A stretch of 61,616 nt of DNA from DATBHZ01 sp036557185 (lineage in GTDB: Bacteria; Actinomycetota; Acidimicrobiia; IMCC26256; JAENVU01), in contig DATBHZ010000033.1 in NCBI GenBank assembly GCA_036557185.1, forward strand, positions 1 through 61,616, written 5' to 3'. The notes under the pieces were generated by a model. That model did not search any database and was not told the origin of the DNA. It was given only the letters and a program-made list of their open reading frames with translations. The translations under genes were made by a program, and so were the position numbers. Within the stretch, counting starts at the first letter, position 1. Each line of letters opens with the position of its first letter. Below, piece by piece: positions 34,131 through 42,845 of the stretch.

Positions 34131-35519
34131 CTAGACGCTCGCGGGCACGCCGACGGGGAACACGGCGTCGGGCGGCGGGATGGGCCCACCGGGGTTGCCG
34201 GGCGTGCACACGTCGCTCATGTTGGCGAGCGCCGGCTCGGGCAAGGTCGGCGGGTCGAGGAACGCGGGCCGGCTGTAGAAGTCGATCGAGTCCAACAAGT
34301 TGTCAGCGTTGGCGTCGCGATAGGTGAGCGCCGGGAGGTTCCACTTCGTCTCGACGAGCTTCAGCACCGAGGTGTGGTCGTGCACGCGGTGCGACACGTA
34401 ATACGGGCGCGCGAACGGCGACACGATGACCGACGGCACGCGGAAGCCGTACCGGTCGTACGCGCCGGGGAGATCCGGGGGCACGGTGATGTCGGGCGGG
34501 ATGTCGTCGGGCTTCACCGCCGGCGGCGGCGGCACGTGGTCGTAGTACCCGCCGTGCTCGTCGTAGGTCCAGATGAGCAGCGTCTTCTCCCACTTCGGGC
34601 CGTGCATCGCCGCGTTGATCACCTTCGCAGCGAACTGCTCCCCGAGGCGAACGTCCTGTGGGTCCTCCTCCGACTGCGTGTCGAAGTCCGGATCGACGAT
34701 GCAGAACGACGGAAGCGTCCCCGCTGCCGCGTCGGTGAAGTACTGGTCGATCGACGAGAAGTTCGACGGATAGTCAATGATCGTCTTGATGATGATCGCG
34801 GCGGATGGCGCATTCGAGAAGTAGTTGCGCCACGAGATGCCGTGTGCAGCGAACTGGTCGAAGATCGTTCCGTTCGGTGGCGGCGGAGCAGTCAGCGCCG
34901 CTTGGCTCGTGCTGACGATCCCCGCTGCGGTGCCGGCCACCAGGAAGCGCCGGTTCGGGTAGGTCTGCGCGAGCACGGAGCAGAACCAGCGGTCCGCGAG
35001 CGGGAACGTGTTCGCGAGCCCGTAATAGAAGGGAAGGTCGGTCTCGTCCCAGTAGCCCATCGCGACCGGGCTGCTCCCCTCGACGAAGCCGTCGTTGCGG
35101 CCGTGGTCCCATGCCGTGTGGCTGGCGTTCCAGTTCTGGCCGGGCGTGCTGTTCAGCTGGCACGTCGACGGCATGTGGAACGAACGGATCTCGTGCCCTT
35201 GCCCGTCGGGATTGAAGTGGAGCGGCTTGCCGTCGCGCCCGATCGTGAAGCCGTCACCGCGTCGCAGCACTCCGAAGTGATCGTCGTACGAGTGGTTCTC
35301 CATCATCACGACGACGACGTGATCGATCTGCGGGAGCATGTCGACGCCCTGCGGCACACGCGGGTTCGGCACCGACCCCGGCTTGCGGAGCGGACCGCCG
35401 AGACCCGGCGGCAGGAACCGGCAACCCGCGAGCTGTGAGACGGCAAGACCACCGGCGACCCCGGCTGCCCCCTTCAAGAGTCCCCGTCGGCTGATCGGCG
35501 ACGCGAATCCATTCCCCAT
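34131..35519 (-). CDS. Tat-exported phosphoesterase (phospholipase C / acid phosphatase family)
   Basis: A 462-residue protein. Twin arginines at 11-12 in SRRGLLKG precede a hydrophobic core and a lipobox-like QLAGC (Cys33), so it is probably a Tat-exported lipoprotein. The phosphoesterase family motifs are VVVVMMENHSYDDHFG near residue 70, WDHGRNDGFVEG, and WTYDEHGGYYDHVPPP with the metal-binding Asp-Glu-His. A strong GGAGGAG ribosome binding site precedes the ATG. Likely cleaves a phosphodiester outside the cell; the substrate is unknown. A smaller relative lies at 23662-24651. Confidence 0.93.
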   Translation of the reverse strand: MGNGFASPISRRGLLKGAAGVAGGLAVSQLAGCRFLPPGLGGPLRKPGSVPNPRVPQGVDMLPQIDHVVVVMMENHSYDDHFGVLRRGDGFTIGRDGKPLHFNPDGQGHEIRSFHMPSTCQLNSTPGQNWNASHTAWDHGRNDGFVEGSSPVAMGYWDETDLPFYYGLANTFPLADRWFCSVLAQTYPNRRFLVAGTAAGIVSTSQAALTAPPPPNGTIFDQFAAHGISWRNYFSNAPSAAIIIKTIIDYPSNFSSIDQYFTDAAAGTLPSFCIVDPDFDTQSEEDPQDVRLGEQFAAKVINAAMHGPKWEKTLLIWTYDEHGGYYDHVPPPPAVKPDDIPPDITVPPDLPGAYDRYGFRVPSVIVSPFARPYYVSHRVHDHTSVLKLVETKWNLPALTYRDANADNLLDSIDFYSRPAFLDPPTLPEPALANMSDVCTPGNPGGPIPPPDAVFPVGVPASV

Positions 35520-35610
35520 CGAAGGTCTCCTCCCTGGCCCGCTCCCACCTTCGCGCGGCGGTGATCGGGCGCGCCATTAGCCTGTGGTCGTCTCGACCGC
35601 GGGGAGTGGG

Positions 35611-35958
35611 ATGGCGAAGCCGTCGGTGCAGGAAGTGGTCGACGCGTTCAACGCGACGTGGGCTGCACACGATCTCGATGCGGCGATCGCTCTCGTCACC
35701 GAGGACTGTGTCTTCGACGCGACGGGTCCCGCGCCGGACGGCACCCGTCACGTGGGACGCGACGCGGTCCGCGCCGCCTGGAAGCCCATCTTCGACGACA
35801 CGACCGCCAGCTTCACAACCGAGGAGTCGTTCGTCGCGGAGGACCGGCTCGTGCAGACCTGGCGCTACGAGTGGGACGGCGGACACGTGCGAGGTATCGA
35901 CGTGATCGTCGTCCGCGACGGCCTCGTCGCGCAGAAGCTCTCGTACGTCAAGGGATAG
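35611..35958 (+). CDS. SnoaL-like / NTF2-fold protein
   Basis: A 115-residue cone-shaped alpha+beta protein: VQEVVDAFNATWAAHDLDAA followed by VTEDCVFDATGPAPDGTRHVG and ending GIDVIVVRDGLVAQKLSYVKG. This is the SnoaL-like pattern of polyketide cyclase and ketosteroid-isomerase relatives. ATG at 35611 has a purine-rich GGGGAGTGGG upstream; a GTG nine codons earlier is possible. Function is not specific. Confidence 0.85.
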   Translation: MAKPSVQEVVDAFNATWAAHDLDAAIALVTEDCVFDATGPAPDGTRHVGRDAVRAAWKPIFDDTTASFTTEESFVAEDRLVQTWRYEWDGGHVRGIDVIVVRDGLVAQKLSYVKG

Positions 35959-36063
35959 GAGCCGGCCGGCTCGCACGGAGGAACGTCGCAACAGCCTCCG
36001 ATGCCGCTGCCCGTGTCGCGTCGGACGCTGCTTGAATGCGGAGGACCTTCGAACGGGGAGCCC

Positions 36064-38589
36064 ATGCCGCAGTCGGACAATTCACGCGTCGAGCAGCTGC
36101 TCGCCGCGATGCGACTCGACGAGAAGGCGCTGCTGACCGCCGGCGAGGACCTCTGGTCGCTGCCCGCGATCGAGCGCGTCGGCATCCCGAAGGTGCGCGT
36201 GACCGACGGACCGAGTGGCGCGCGCGGGCCGCAGCTGCCCGGGCAGGGAGGCGGATGGACGTCGGTGTGTGTTCCGTGCGGGAGCGCGCTGGGAGCGACG
36301 TGGGACGTCGAGCTCGTCGAGCGCGTCGGCGCGCTGCTGGGCCGGGAGGCGAGGCGCAAAACATGCCACGTGCTGTTGGCCCCAACGGTGAACCTCCACC
36401 GCTCGCCGCTCGCGGGCCGCAACTTCGAGTGCTACTCGGAGGATCCCCGACTCTCGGGCGCGCTCGCCGCCGCCTTCATCCGCGGCGCGCAGGGCGAAGG
36501 AGTCGCGACGACGGTCAAGCACTTCGTCTGCAACGACGCGGAGACCGAGCGGTACACGATGAGCTCGGTCGTCGACGAGCGGACGCTGCGCGAGCTGTAT
36601 CTCGTTCCGTTCGAGCACGCCGTGCGCGACGGCGGATCGCTCGGCATCATGACGGCGTACAACAGGCTCAACGGCGAATGGTGCAGCGAGCGCGGCGATC
36701 TCCTCGCCATCGCGCGTGACGAATGGGGCTTCGAAGGTTTCGTGCTGACCGACTGGTACGGCGTCGCGTCGACGACCCGATCCGCGGATGCGGGCGTCGA
36801 TCTCGAGATGCCGGGACCACCACGCGCGTTCGGGCCCGCGATCGCCACGGCCGTCGAGCGCGGCGAGCTCGACGAGGCGCGCCTCGACGCGCAGGTGAGC
36901 CACCTGCTGTCGGTGCTCGACCGCGTCGGTGCGCTCGACGCAACCGGCGAGGAGCCTCGCTCTGAGGACCTGCCCGAGGAGCGGGAGCTCGTGCGGGAAG
37001 CATCCGCCGCATCGATCGTGCTGCTCGAGAACCGCGGTGTGCTGCCCGTCGACTCCGCGACCACCGGTCGCGTGCTCGTGGTCGGCCCCAACGCGGACCG
37101 GCCCAGCTTCAACGGCGGTGGCTCGGCACAGGTCGGGCAGGCGTACACGATCACGCCGCTGCAGGCGCTCCGTGCAAGCTTCGGTCCCGCAACCGAGGTT
37201 CGCTTCGAGCCTGGCACGCGCATCGATCGAACCGTGCCGACCCTGGAGGTGCCGACGGAGGTCGAGTACCACGCCGGTGCCGGCCTCGGAGGTGAAGCGC
37301 TGCTCGTCACGAGCCTCCGCGCCTTCGAGGTGGTCTCACTCGGTCCGCCGCCGGGCGTCGAGAAGCCGTTCTCCTTCCGGGCGGTCGGTGTCCTCGAGCC
37401 GGAGGTCACCGGGCGCTACGAGCTCACACTCGTACAGAGTGGCCGGGCCCGGCTCCTCGTCGACGGCGAGGTCCTGCTCGACGGCTTCGAGAGCCCGCCT
37501 CCGCGAAGCTCCGCGTATCTCGGCTACGGGAGCGAGGAGATGCGCGCATTTGTCGAGCTCGAGGCGCACGCGAAGGTCGAGATCGCAATCGAGTACTCCA
37601 GCAGCGGCGCACGGGGGGTGAACGTCGTCAAGGTCGGCTGTCGAGAGGTGCTGGCGGAAGACGCCCTTGATCGCGCTGCCGCGGCGGCAGCCGAGGCCGA
37701 TGTGGTGATTGCCGTCGTCGGCACCACCCGCGAGTGGGAGTCCGAGGGCTTCGACCGTGTCTCGATGACGCTCCCCGGCGCCCAGGACGAGCTCGTCCGG
37801 CGTGTTGCGGCTGCGAACCCGCGTACGGTCGTGGCGCTGAACACGGGAGCGCCCGTCGCGATGCCGTGGGCCGACGACGTCGGCGCGATCGTGCAGCTCT
37901 GGTTCGGGGGCCAAGAGATGTCGGGTGCGCTCGCCGACATCATGACGGGAGACGCCGAGCCCGGCGGCCGGCTCCCGACGTCGATCCCGTTCCGGCTCGA
38001 GGACAATCCGTCGTTCGGCAACTTCCCGGGTGAGAGCTCGGAGGTGCGTTACGGCGAGGGACTGTTCGTCGGTTACCGCTGGTACGACACGCGTGGCATC
38101 GCACCGCGGTATCCCTTCGGACACGGGCTCGCGTACACGACCTTCTCGATCGGCGAGCCGGCGTGTCCGGTATCCGTCTTCCGGAGCGGTGACCGTCTCG
38201 CGGTGACGGTTCCGGTGGCGAACACCGGGTCGCGGGGCGGGTCCCAGGTCGTCCAGCTGTACGTCGCTCCGCTCGACGCGCCGGTCGTGCGACCGGAGCA
38301 GGAGCTCGTCGCCTTTGCGAAGGTCCACCTCGAGCCCGGCGAGGTGCGCGACGTCGTGCTCGAGCTCGACGATCGGGCGTTCGCATACTGGGACGTCGGA
38401 ACGGCCGAGACGATCGCGCTTCGAGCCCGTGTCCCCGACACCGGGCGACCGCGGCCGGAAGCCGAGGAGCGATCACCCGGATGGGTCGTTGCGCCAGGGT
38501 CCTACGAGCTCCGCGTGGGCTCGTCGTCGGCCGCCATCGCTCACCGGCTCCGTGTCGTCGTGCCGGACGCGGGGTCGCCCGATGCCTGA
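36064..38589 (+). CDS. GH3 glycoside hydrolase (beta-glucosidase-like) with PA14 insert
   Basis: An 841-residue enzyme without a signal peptide, so cytoplasmic. The GH3 N-terminal barrel has VTDGPSGARG, NLHRSPLAGRNFECYSEDP, the VKHFVCND substrate site (Lys152-His153), and the nucleophile Asp230 in FVLTDWYG. The second domain begins VLVVGPNADRPSFNGGGSAQ and has a PA14 insert at about 400-535 (VLEPEVTGRYELTLVQSG). GTTREWESEGFDR provides the probable acid/base Glu, and a fibronectin-III-like domain ends the protein. ATG at 36064 follows GGGGAG. The last eight bases overlap the next gene. Confidence 0.94.
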   Translation: MPQSDNSRVEQLLAAMRLDEKALLTAGEDLWSLPAIERVGIPKVRVTDGPSGARGPQLPGQGGGWTSVCVPCGSALGATWDVELVERVGALLGREARRKTCHVLLAPTVNLHRSPLAGRNFECYSEDPRLSGALAAAFIRGAQGEGVATTVKHFVCNDAETERYTMSSVVDERTLRELYLVPFEHAVRDGGSLGIMTAYNRLNGEWCSERGDLLAIARDEWGFEGFVLTDWYGVASTTRSADAGVDLEMPGPPRAFGPAIATAVERGELDEARLDAQVSHLLSVLDRVGALDATGEEPRSEDLPEERELVREASAASIVLLENRGVLPVDSATTGRVLVVGPNADRPSFNGGGSAQVGQAYTITPLQALRASFGPATEVRFEPGTRIDRTVPTLEVPTEVEYHAGAGLGGEALLVTSLRAFEVVSLGPPPGVEKPFSFRAVGVLEPEVTGRYELTLVQSGRARLLVDGEVLLDGFESPPPRSSAYLGYGSEEMRAFVELEAHAKVEIAIEYSSSGARGVNVVKVGCREVLAEDALDRAAAAAAEADVVIAVVGTTREWESEGFDRVSMTLPGAQDELVRRVAAANPRTVVALNTGAPVAMPWADDVGAIVQLWFGGQEMSGALADIMTGDAEPGGRLPTSIPFRLEDNPSFGNFPGESSEVRYGEGLFVGYRWYDTRGIAPRYPFGHGLAYTTFSIGEPACPVSVFRSGDRLAVTVPVANTGSRGGSQVVQLYVAPLDAPVVRPEQELVAFAKVHLEPGEVRDVVLELDDRAFAYWDVGTAETIALRARVPDTGRPRPEAEERSPGWVVAPGSYELRVGSSSAAIAHRLRVVVPDAGSPDA

Positions 38590-39184
38590 CCGCCGTGGTG
38601 TGCACGTGCGTGTCGGGGTCGGCATCGCGTGTCTCGCCGCGGGCGCCACACTGATCGCGGCCTGCTCGTCGGGCTCGTCGTCCAAGGGCAGCTCGACCAC
38701 GCTGCACCGTTCGACGACGACGACCACGACGACGGTGGTGCCCGTCTCGGCCCCGCCACCAACGTTGTGCGATCTCGTCCTGCCGCGCGACCTCGACCGC
38801 CTCTTGGGAGCCGAGTCCGCGCCGCCGACGCACGCGCTGTCCGGCGCAACGGCGCTTTGCAGGTATCCGGGGACGAACTCCCTCGGAGTCGTCGTCATCC
38901 GCTATCGAACCGGCATGGACCTCGCTCGATTCGAGGCGGCGAAGCAGTCGTTCGCTCAGGGAAACTTGGTGCAACCGCTGCCGGGGGTCGGTGACGCGGG
39001 ATATGTGTCGGTGCTCGAGAGCGGCACGGGCGTGAACCGGACTGTGGTCGCGCTCGACGGGCACACCGAGGTTTTCGTGTCCACCCTTGCCGACGCAGCA
39101 CACACGAGGCAGCTGATGACCTTCATCCGTCGTCGCCTCGCCGCGCTGAGCCCGTCTGCGCGCTCGCAAACGCCCCGTTCGTAG
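38582..39184 (+). CDS. Secreted lipoprotein of unknown function
   Basis: A 200-residue protein with a signal peptide ending LIAAC (Cys28), followed by a Ser/Thr linker (SSGSSSKGSSTTLHRSTTTT). The mature domain, about 135 residues, has two cysteines (CDLVLPRDLDRLLG and LCRYPG) likely to pair, resembling the DUF3558-type lipoproteins of actinobacteria (tentative). It overlaps the end of the GH3 gene by eight bases in another frame, which suggests co-translation. Confidence 0.8.
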   Translation: MPDRRGVHVRVGVGIACLAAGATLIAACSSGSSSKGSSTTLHRSTTTTTTTVVPVSAPPPTLCDLVLPRDLDRLLGAESAPPTHALSGATALCRYPGTNSLGVVVIRYRTGMDLARFEAAKQSFAQGNLVQPLPGVGDAGYVSVLESGTGVNRTVVALDGHTEVFVSTLADAAHTRQLMTFIRRRLAALSPSARSQTPRS

Positions 39185-39270
39185 GCCGATCGGACCCTCC
39201 GGGCGCGCTCAACCTCCGGAATCGCGGTGCCGATAGGACTCGAGCCGTTTCCACTTGGAGGTCATACGGA

Positions 39271-39387
39271 ATGATTCAGATCGTCGGAATCGTGGTTGTG
39301 CTCGGGCTCATCGCTTTGCTCGTCGTGATGCGCAAGCGTGAGAAGGCCGCGTCGGCCAAGCCGTCGCGCGGTTCGAGCCGTATCTAG
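39271..39387 (+). CDS. 38-residue single-pass membrane protein
   Basis: An ORF of 38 codons with a strong GGAGGT ribosome binding site eight bases before the ATG. It encodes one helix (IQIVGIVVVLGLIALLVVM) and a basic tail (RKREKAASAKPSRGSSRI). The clear ribosome site, the balanced helix and a following stem-loop support translation. It is unrelated in sequence to the other small membrane proteins of the window. No function known. Confidence 0.7.
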   Translation: MIQIVGIVVVLGLIALLVVMRKREKAASAKPSRGSSRI

Positions 39388-39395
39388 CTCGCGTG

Positions 39396-39426
39396 CTCGG
39401 CGATCCGCATCCGGCGGGTCGCCGAG
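39396..39426 (+). terminator. Stem-loop after the 38-residue gene
   Basis: CTCGGCGA and TCGCCGAG form a perfect eight-base stem around a 15-base loop, nine bases after the stop codon. There is no T-run. It may end the GH3-lipoprotein-small protein transcripts. Confidence 0.35.
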
Positions 39427-39534
39427 GACACGACCTCGCCACGTGCGTGGTCGCCGATAGATCCTTTCCGGCCCCCGGCATGCCGCGTGCGCTGCCCGGG
39501 GCCGAGCTTCCTCGAGCGTCGCGGGGTAACGCTC

Positions 39535-39575
39535 GGAAGAAACTTGCAGGTGCTGGGTACCCTGTACGGCATATG
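39535..39575 (+). promoter_or_regulatory. Candidate promoter of the ECF sigma gene
   Basis: GGAAGA (39535-39540) and TACCCT (39558-39563) are 17 bases apart, with the ATG nine bases after the second box. A GGAA -35 is typical of ECF sigma targets; a -10 GTT of the SigR type is absent, so autoregulation is only suggested. Confidence 0.35.
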
Positions 39576-40136
39576 GCCGATCAGGCTCAGTTCGCGGATC
39601 TCGCAATGCCGTACATGTCCGCGTTGTACTCGGCGGCGCTGCGCATGACCCGCAACCCGGCGGATGCGGAGGACCTCGTCCAGGAGACGTATCTCCGCGC
39701 CTTTCGCGGGTTCCCTGGCTTCAAGGAGGGGACGAACCTCAAGGCCTGGCTCTACAAGATCCTCACCAACACGTATATCAACACGTACCGGGCCAAGAAG
39801 CGTCGGCCGGAGCAGGAGCAGCTCGACGACGTCGAGGACTTCTACCTCTACAAGCGCCTCGGCGGGCTCGAGGCGGTCGACGCCGACCGCTCACCCGAAG
39901 CGGAGGTGCTCGAGTCGATCCCCGACGAGACGATCAAGGAGGCGCTCGAGAGCCTCCCGGAGCAGTTCCGCATGGCGGTCATGCTGGCCGACGTCGAGGG
40001 CTTCTCCTACAAGGAGATCGCAGAGATCACCGACGTCCCGATCGGCACCGTCATGAGCCGTCTCCACCGGGGAAGAAAGCAGCTGCAGAAGAGGTTGTGG
40101 GATTTGGCCCGGGAACGAGGTCTTGTTCCCAGCTGA
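39573..40136 (+). CDS. ECF RNA polymerase sigma factor, SigR/SigH type
   Basis: A 187-residue sigma factor. Region 2 includes YSAALRMTRNPADAEDLVQE and TYLRAFRGFPGFKEGTNLKAW; region 4 has YKEIAEITDVPIGTVMSRLH. The long conserved linker RAKKRRPEQEQLDDVEDFYLY is characteristic of the SigR/SigH redox group. ATG at 39573 is favoured because upstream codons show no conserved region. A zinc anti-sigma factor gene follows after 191 bases, consistent with a disulfide-stress switch. Confidence 0.93.
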   Translation: MADQAQFADLAMPYMSALYSAALRMTRNPADAEDLVQETYLRAFRGFPGFKEGTNLKAWLYKILTNTYINTYRAKKRRPEQEQLDDVEDFYLYKRLGGLEAVDADRSPEAEVLESIPDETIKEALESLPEQFRMAVMLADVEGFSYKEIAEITDVPIGTVMSRLHRGRKQLQKRLWDLARERGLVPS

Positions 40137-40327
40137 GAGAGTCGCGACACGCGCACGGATCGCGGAGAGGACGTGAACGAATCACGAAGGCCGCGAGGCA
40201 GATTGGTGGAGACGAGCGTTGCCAGCCTCTAGCCTTGCCTGTTGCGGTTGGAGAGCGCATCAGGAAGGTCGTGCGCACAGCAGTGCAGTAGATCATTCGG
40301 AAAGATCGCGGGGGGAAGGTCAGCACG

Positions 40328-40561
40328 ATGGATTGTGAAGGCGCGATGCACCGCGTCTATCACTATCTCGACGGAGAGCTCACCGTCTGGAAGCGGCGGG
40401 CGATCGCCCGTCACCTGGACGAGTGCCCTCCTTGTGCGGACGGCTTCTCATTCGAGGTCGAGATCCGGCGCGTGATCTCGATGCGCTGCCGCGACGAGGC
40501 GCCGGCGGACCTCCGCCGCCGGATCGCAGATTCGCTCGGGCACACCGATCCGAGTGCCTGA
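40328..40561 (+). CDS. Zinc anti-sigma factor, RsrA-like (mycothiol system)
   Basis: A 77-residue ZAS-domain protein. The HxxxCxxC zinc motif is His29-Cys33-Cys36 (RHLDECPPCA), with the N-terminal Cys3 in the RsrA-like MDCEGAMHRVYHYLDGEL and an extra Cys54. In RsrA these thiols form a disulfide that frees the sigma factor. A GGGGGAAGG ribosome binding site is upstream. The gap of 191 bases to the sigma gene is longer than usual and contains no ORF that I can support. Confidence 0.9.
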   Translation: MDCEGAMHRVYHYLDGELTVWKRRAIARHLDECPPCADGFSFEVEIRRVISMRCRDEAPADLRRRIADSLGHTDPSA

Positions 40562-40654
40562 GGGCGACCCCGGCACCCCACGCTCCCGTGCAGTGTCCGC
40601 GTTCGGTGTACGGCGAGCGCGCGGCTCTACGATGACTCCGATCGTGCCCGCACC

Positions 40655-40981
40655 ATGCAATCTGGAGTCCTCGTGACCGACGCCACCGAGACCACGTCTG
40701 CCGGCACCGCTCCCGCCGGATCGGCAGGCTCCAAGCGACCCAAGCGCAGCTGGGGGGAGATCGCGATCTCCGTGGCCCTCGGCGTCGCCGTCCTCGTCGT
40801 CCTGGCCTCGGCGGTCGGCACGGTCATCTACTACGCCTTCTATCGCAAGAACACGGCTGCGCTGCCCTGGCACTACTGGATCGCCCCGGTGCTGGGGTTC
40901 TCGGTCATCGTGGTGGTGATCGCCGTGCTCCCGTTCAGCTACTACTTCAAGGTCTGGCGCCTCAAGCATCGGGGCCGCTGA
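40655..40981 (+). CDS. Small two-helix membrane protein
   Basis: A 108-residue protein with a disordered N-terminus (Thr/Ala/Gly/Ser), two helices (about residues 36-62 and 70-96), and a basic end (KVWRLKHRGR). Starts at ATG 40655 or GTG 40673. Four bases separate it from the metalloprotease gene. No family recognised. Confidence 0.65.
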   Translation: MQSGVLVTDATETTSAGTAPAGSAGSKRPKRSWGEIAISVALGVAVLVVLASAVGTVIYYAFYRKNTAALPWHYWIAPVLGFSVIVVVIAVLPFSYYFKVWRLKHRGR

Positions 40982-40985
40982 CACG

Positions 40986-42086
40986 ATGGCGCTTCCCGGC
41001 GAGGCACCGGTACGCGGGGCTGCGGAGCCTGTCGACTGGCGTCTCGCCGAGCGCATCGCGTGCCGTGTCGCCGGTCGCGAGCCGCTCTCCCTCTCGTACC
41101 TGGGCGGTTCGCTCGACCGCGATTTTCGTGAGGTCACGGTCGAGGCGGAGGAGGCCGTTGCCGCGCTCACCGGGCTCCACGGGCCGACACCTGGGCGCGC
41201 AATGGTCGTCGACAGGGCGGCGTGGGTCGAGAACAACGTCAGCTCGATGCGCCGCATGCTCGCTCCTTACACGGAGCGCGTCCGTGAGCGGCTCGCGAGG
41301 AGCCCCATCGCACCGATCGGCCGGACCGTCGCCGGAGGTGAGCTCGGGGTGCTGCTGGGCTACGTCGCGCAACGCGTGCTCGGGCAGTACGACTTGCTGA
41401 TGCCCGACGAGAACGACGGAGGACACGCGGGCGACACCGTCTATTACGTCGGCCCCAACATCCTCGTGCTCGAGAAGCGGTACGCGTTCCGTCCGCGCGA
41501 CTTCCGCCTCTGGATCGCGCTCCACGAGCTCACGCACCGCGCACAGTTCACGGGTGTCCCGTGGCTCCACGGCTACTTCGTGGAACAGGTCGGCACGCTG
41601 CTCGGCTCCGTCGAGCCGGATGCCCGCCGCCTGCTCGGTGCCGCCGGGCGCGCCGTCGACGACCTGCGCAAGGGCCGGAACCCGCTCGACGACGGCGTGG
41701 TCGCGCTGTTCGCGAACGAGGACCAGCGGCTCGTGCTCGACCGCATGCAGGCGCTCATGTCGCTCCTCGAAGGTCATGGCAACGCGGTCATGAACAAGCT
41801 CGGCGCGCAGATGGTCGAAGGTCAGGACCGCATGGCCTCTGCATTGCACGCGCGCCGCAACGCGCGCGGCACGTCGGCGCTCTTCCAGCGCGTGCTCGGG
41901 TTGGAGATGAAGATGCGTCAGTACGAAGTCGGCGAGGCATTCGTCGCGAGCGTCGAGCGCGAAGCGGGGGTGCGCGCGATCGACGCGGCGTGGCGCGGCC
42001 CCGAATTCCTTCCGACGCTTGCCGAGCTGACAACACCGACAGCGTGGTTGGAGCGGGTCGGTGCGGGGGCGTCGGCCGCTCGATAA
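40986..42086 (+). CDS. DUF2342 zinc-dependent metalloprotease-like protein
   Basis: A 366-residue protein with HExxH zinc motif His180-Glu-Leu-Thr-His184 (IALHELTHRAQF). NNVSSMRRMLAPYTERV, GYVAQRVLGQYDLLMP and SLLEGHGNAVMNKLGA (a downstream Glu/His motif) mark the DUF2342 family, once called F420-biosynthesis associated. Members are conserved beside tilS and hpt in actinobacteria, as here. Peptidase activity is predicted, not shown; substrate unknown. Confidence 0.9.
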   Translation: MALPGEAPVRGAAEPVDWRLAERIACRVAGREPLSLSYLGGSLDRDFREVTVEAEEAVAALTGLHGPTPGRAMVVDRAAWVENNVSSMRRMLAPYTERVRERLARSPIAPIGRTVAGGELGVLLGYVAQRVLGQYDLLMPDENDGGHAGDTVYYVGPNILVLEKRYAFRPRDFRLWIALHELTHRAQFTGVPWLHGYFVEQVGTLLGSVEPDARRLLGAAGRAVDDLRKGRNPLDDGVVALFANEDQRLVLDRMQALMSLLEGHGNAVMNKLGAQMVEGQDRMASALHARRNARGTSALFQRVLGLEMKMRQYEVGEAFVASVEREAGVRAIDAAWRGPEFLPTLAELTTPTAWLERVGAGASAAR

Positions 42087-42098
42087 CGTGACGCCATG
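42084..42098 (+). promoter_or_regulatory. Candidate -10 box embedded in the metalloprotease stop codon
   Basis: TAACGT (42084-42089) begins with the stop codon TAA, and six bases later comes the ATG of the response regulator: a leaderless start. Confidence 0.45.
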
Positions 42099-42845
42099 CC
42101 GCTCGTGCTCGTCGTCGACGACGAACCCGACATCCGCACGGTCATTCAGATCAACTTGCAGCAGGCGGGCTATCGGGTTGTGATGGCGGCCAACGGTGAG
42201 GAGGCGCTCGCCGCGCTGCGCGCCGAGCCACCGGACGCCGTGCTGCTCGACGTCATGATGCCGGGTGTCGACGGCTGGTCGGTCCTCCAGGAGCTCAAGA
42301 CGAGCGGGAGCCGCAAGCTGGCCGAGATCCCCGTGTTCCTCGTGACCGCGATCTCGGACAACGAGCAGCGCATCCGCGGCGGGATCGAGGGAGCGGTGCG
42401 CTACATCACAAAGCCGTTCGATCCGAACGATCTCCTGCGCGCGCTCGCCTCGGTGCTCGACCCCGACGGTCTTCCCGAGCCACAGCTCCGTCGTCGCGTC
42501 CAGGCCGAGTCCCTCGAGGCGCTCGCGCGCGCGGAGCGCGGCGAGGCCGACCCCGGGATCCCGCGGGTGCGGCTCACGCGTCTCGAGCAGCTCCCCGCGG
42601 CACCGAGCACTCCCGCGCGTCTGCGCGCGGCGGCCGAGCGCGTCGACGACCTCACACCCAAGCAGCGCAAGCTCCTGGAACAGCTCGCGAGCGGCATGTC
42701 GGTCACTGCAGTCGCCGCGGAGCTCGGGATGAGTCGCAGCAACGTGTACGCGGGGCTGCGGAGAATCGGACGCAAGCTCGGCCTGCAGGGGACGAACGAG
42801 CTGCTCGCCTTCGTTCGGCAGGGCCGAATGCTCGGCCAGCGGTGA
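42096..42845 (+). CDS. Response regulator with C-terminal helix-turn-helix
   Basis: A 249-residue protein: receiver domain (1-125) with acidic VVDDEP, phosphoacceptor Asp52 in DAVLLDVMMPG, and Lys in YITKPFDP; a linker of about 60 residues; and a LuxR/sigma-4-like helix-turn-helix (LTPKQRKLLEQLASGM, then VAAELGMSRSNVYAGLRRIG). No histidine kinase lies nearby, so it is an orphan regulator here. It separates the metalloprotease from tilS and overlaps tilS by four bases. Confidence 0.88.
   Translation: MPLVLVVDDEPDIRTVIQINLQQAGYRVVMAANGEEALAALRAEPPDAVLLDVMMPGVDGWSVLQELKTSGSRKLAEIPVFLVTAISDNEQRIRGGIEGAVRYITKPFDPNDLLRALASVLDPDGLPEPQLRRRVQAESLEALARAERGEADPGIPRVRLTRLEQLPAAPSTPARLRAAAERVDDLTPKQRKLLEQLASGMSVTAVAAELGMSRSNVYAGLRRIGRKLGLQGTNELLAFVRQGRMLGQR

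Noticed and set aside
35584..35610. GTG start at 35584 for the SnoaL-like gene.
   Set aside because: The predicted transcription start after TAGCCT (35578-35583) would fall inside it, and the ATG at 35611 has a purine-rich ribosome site and fits the family's length.
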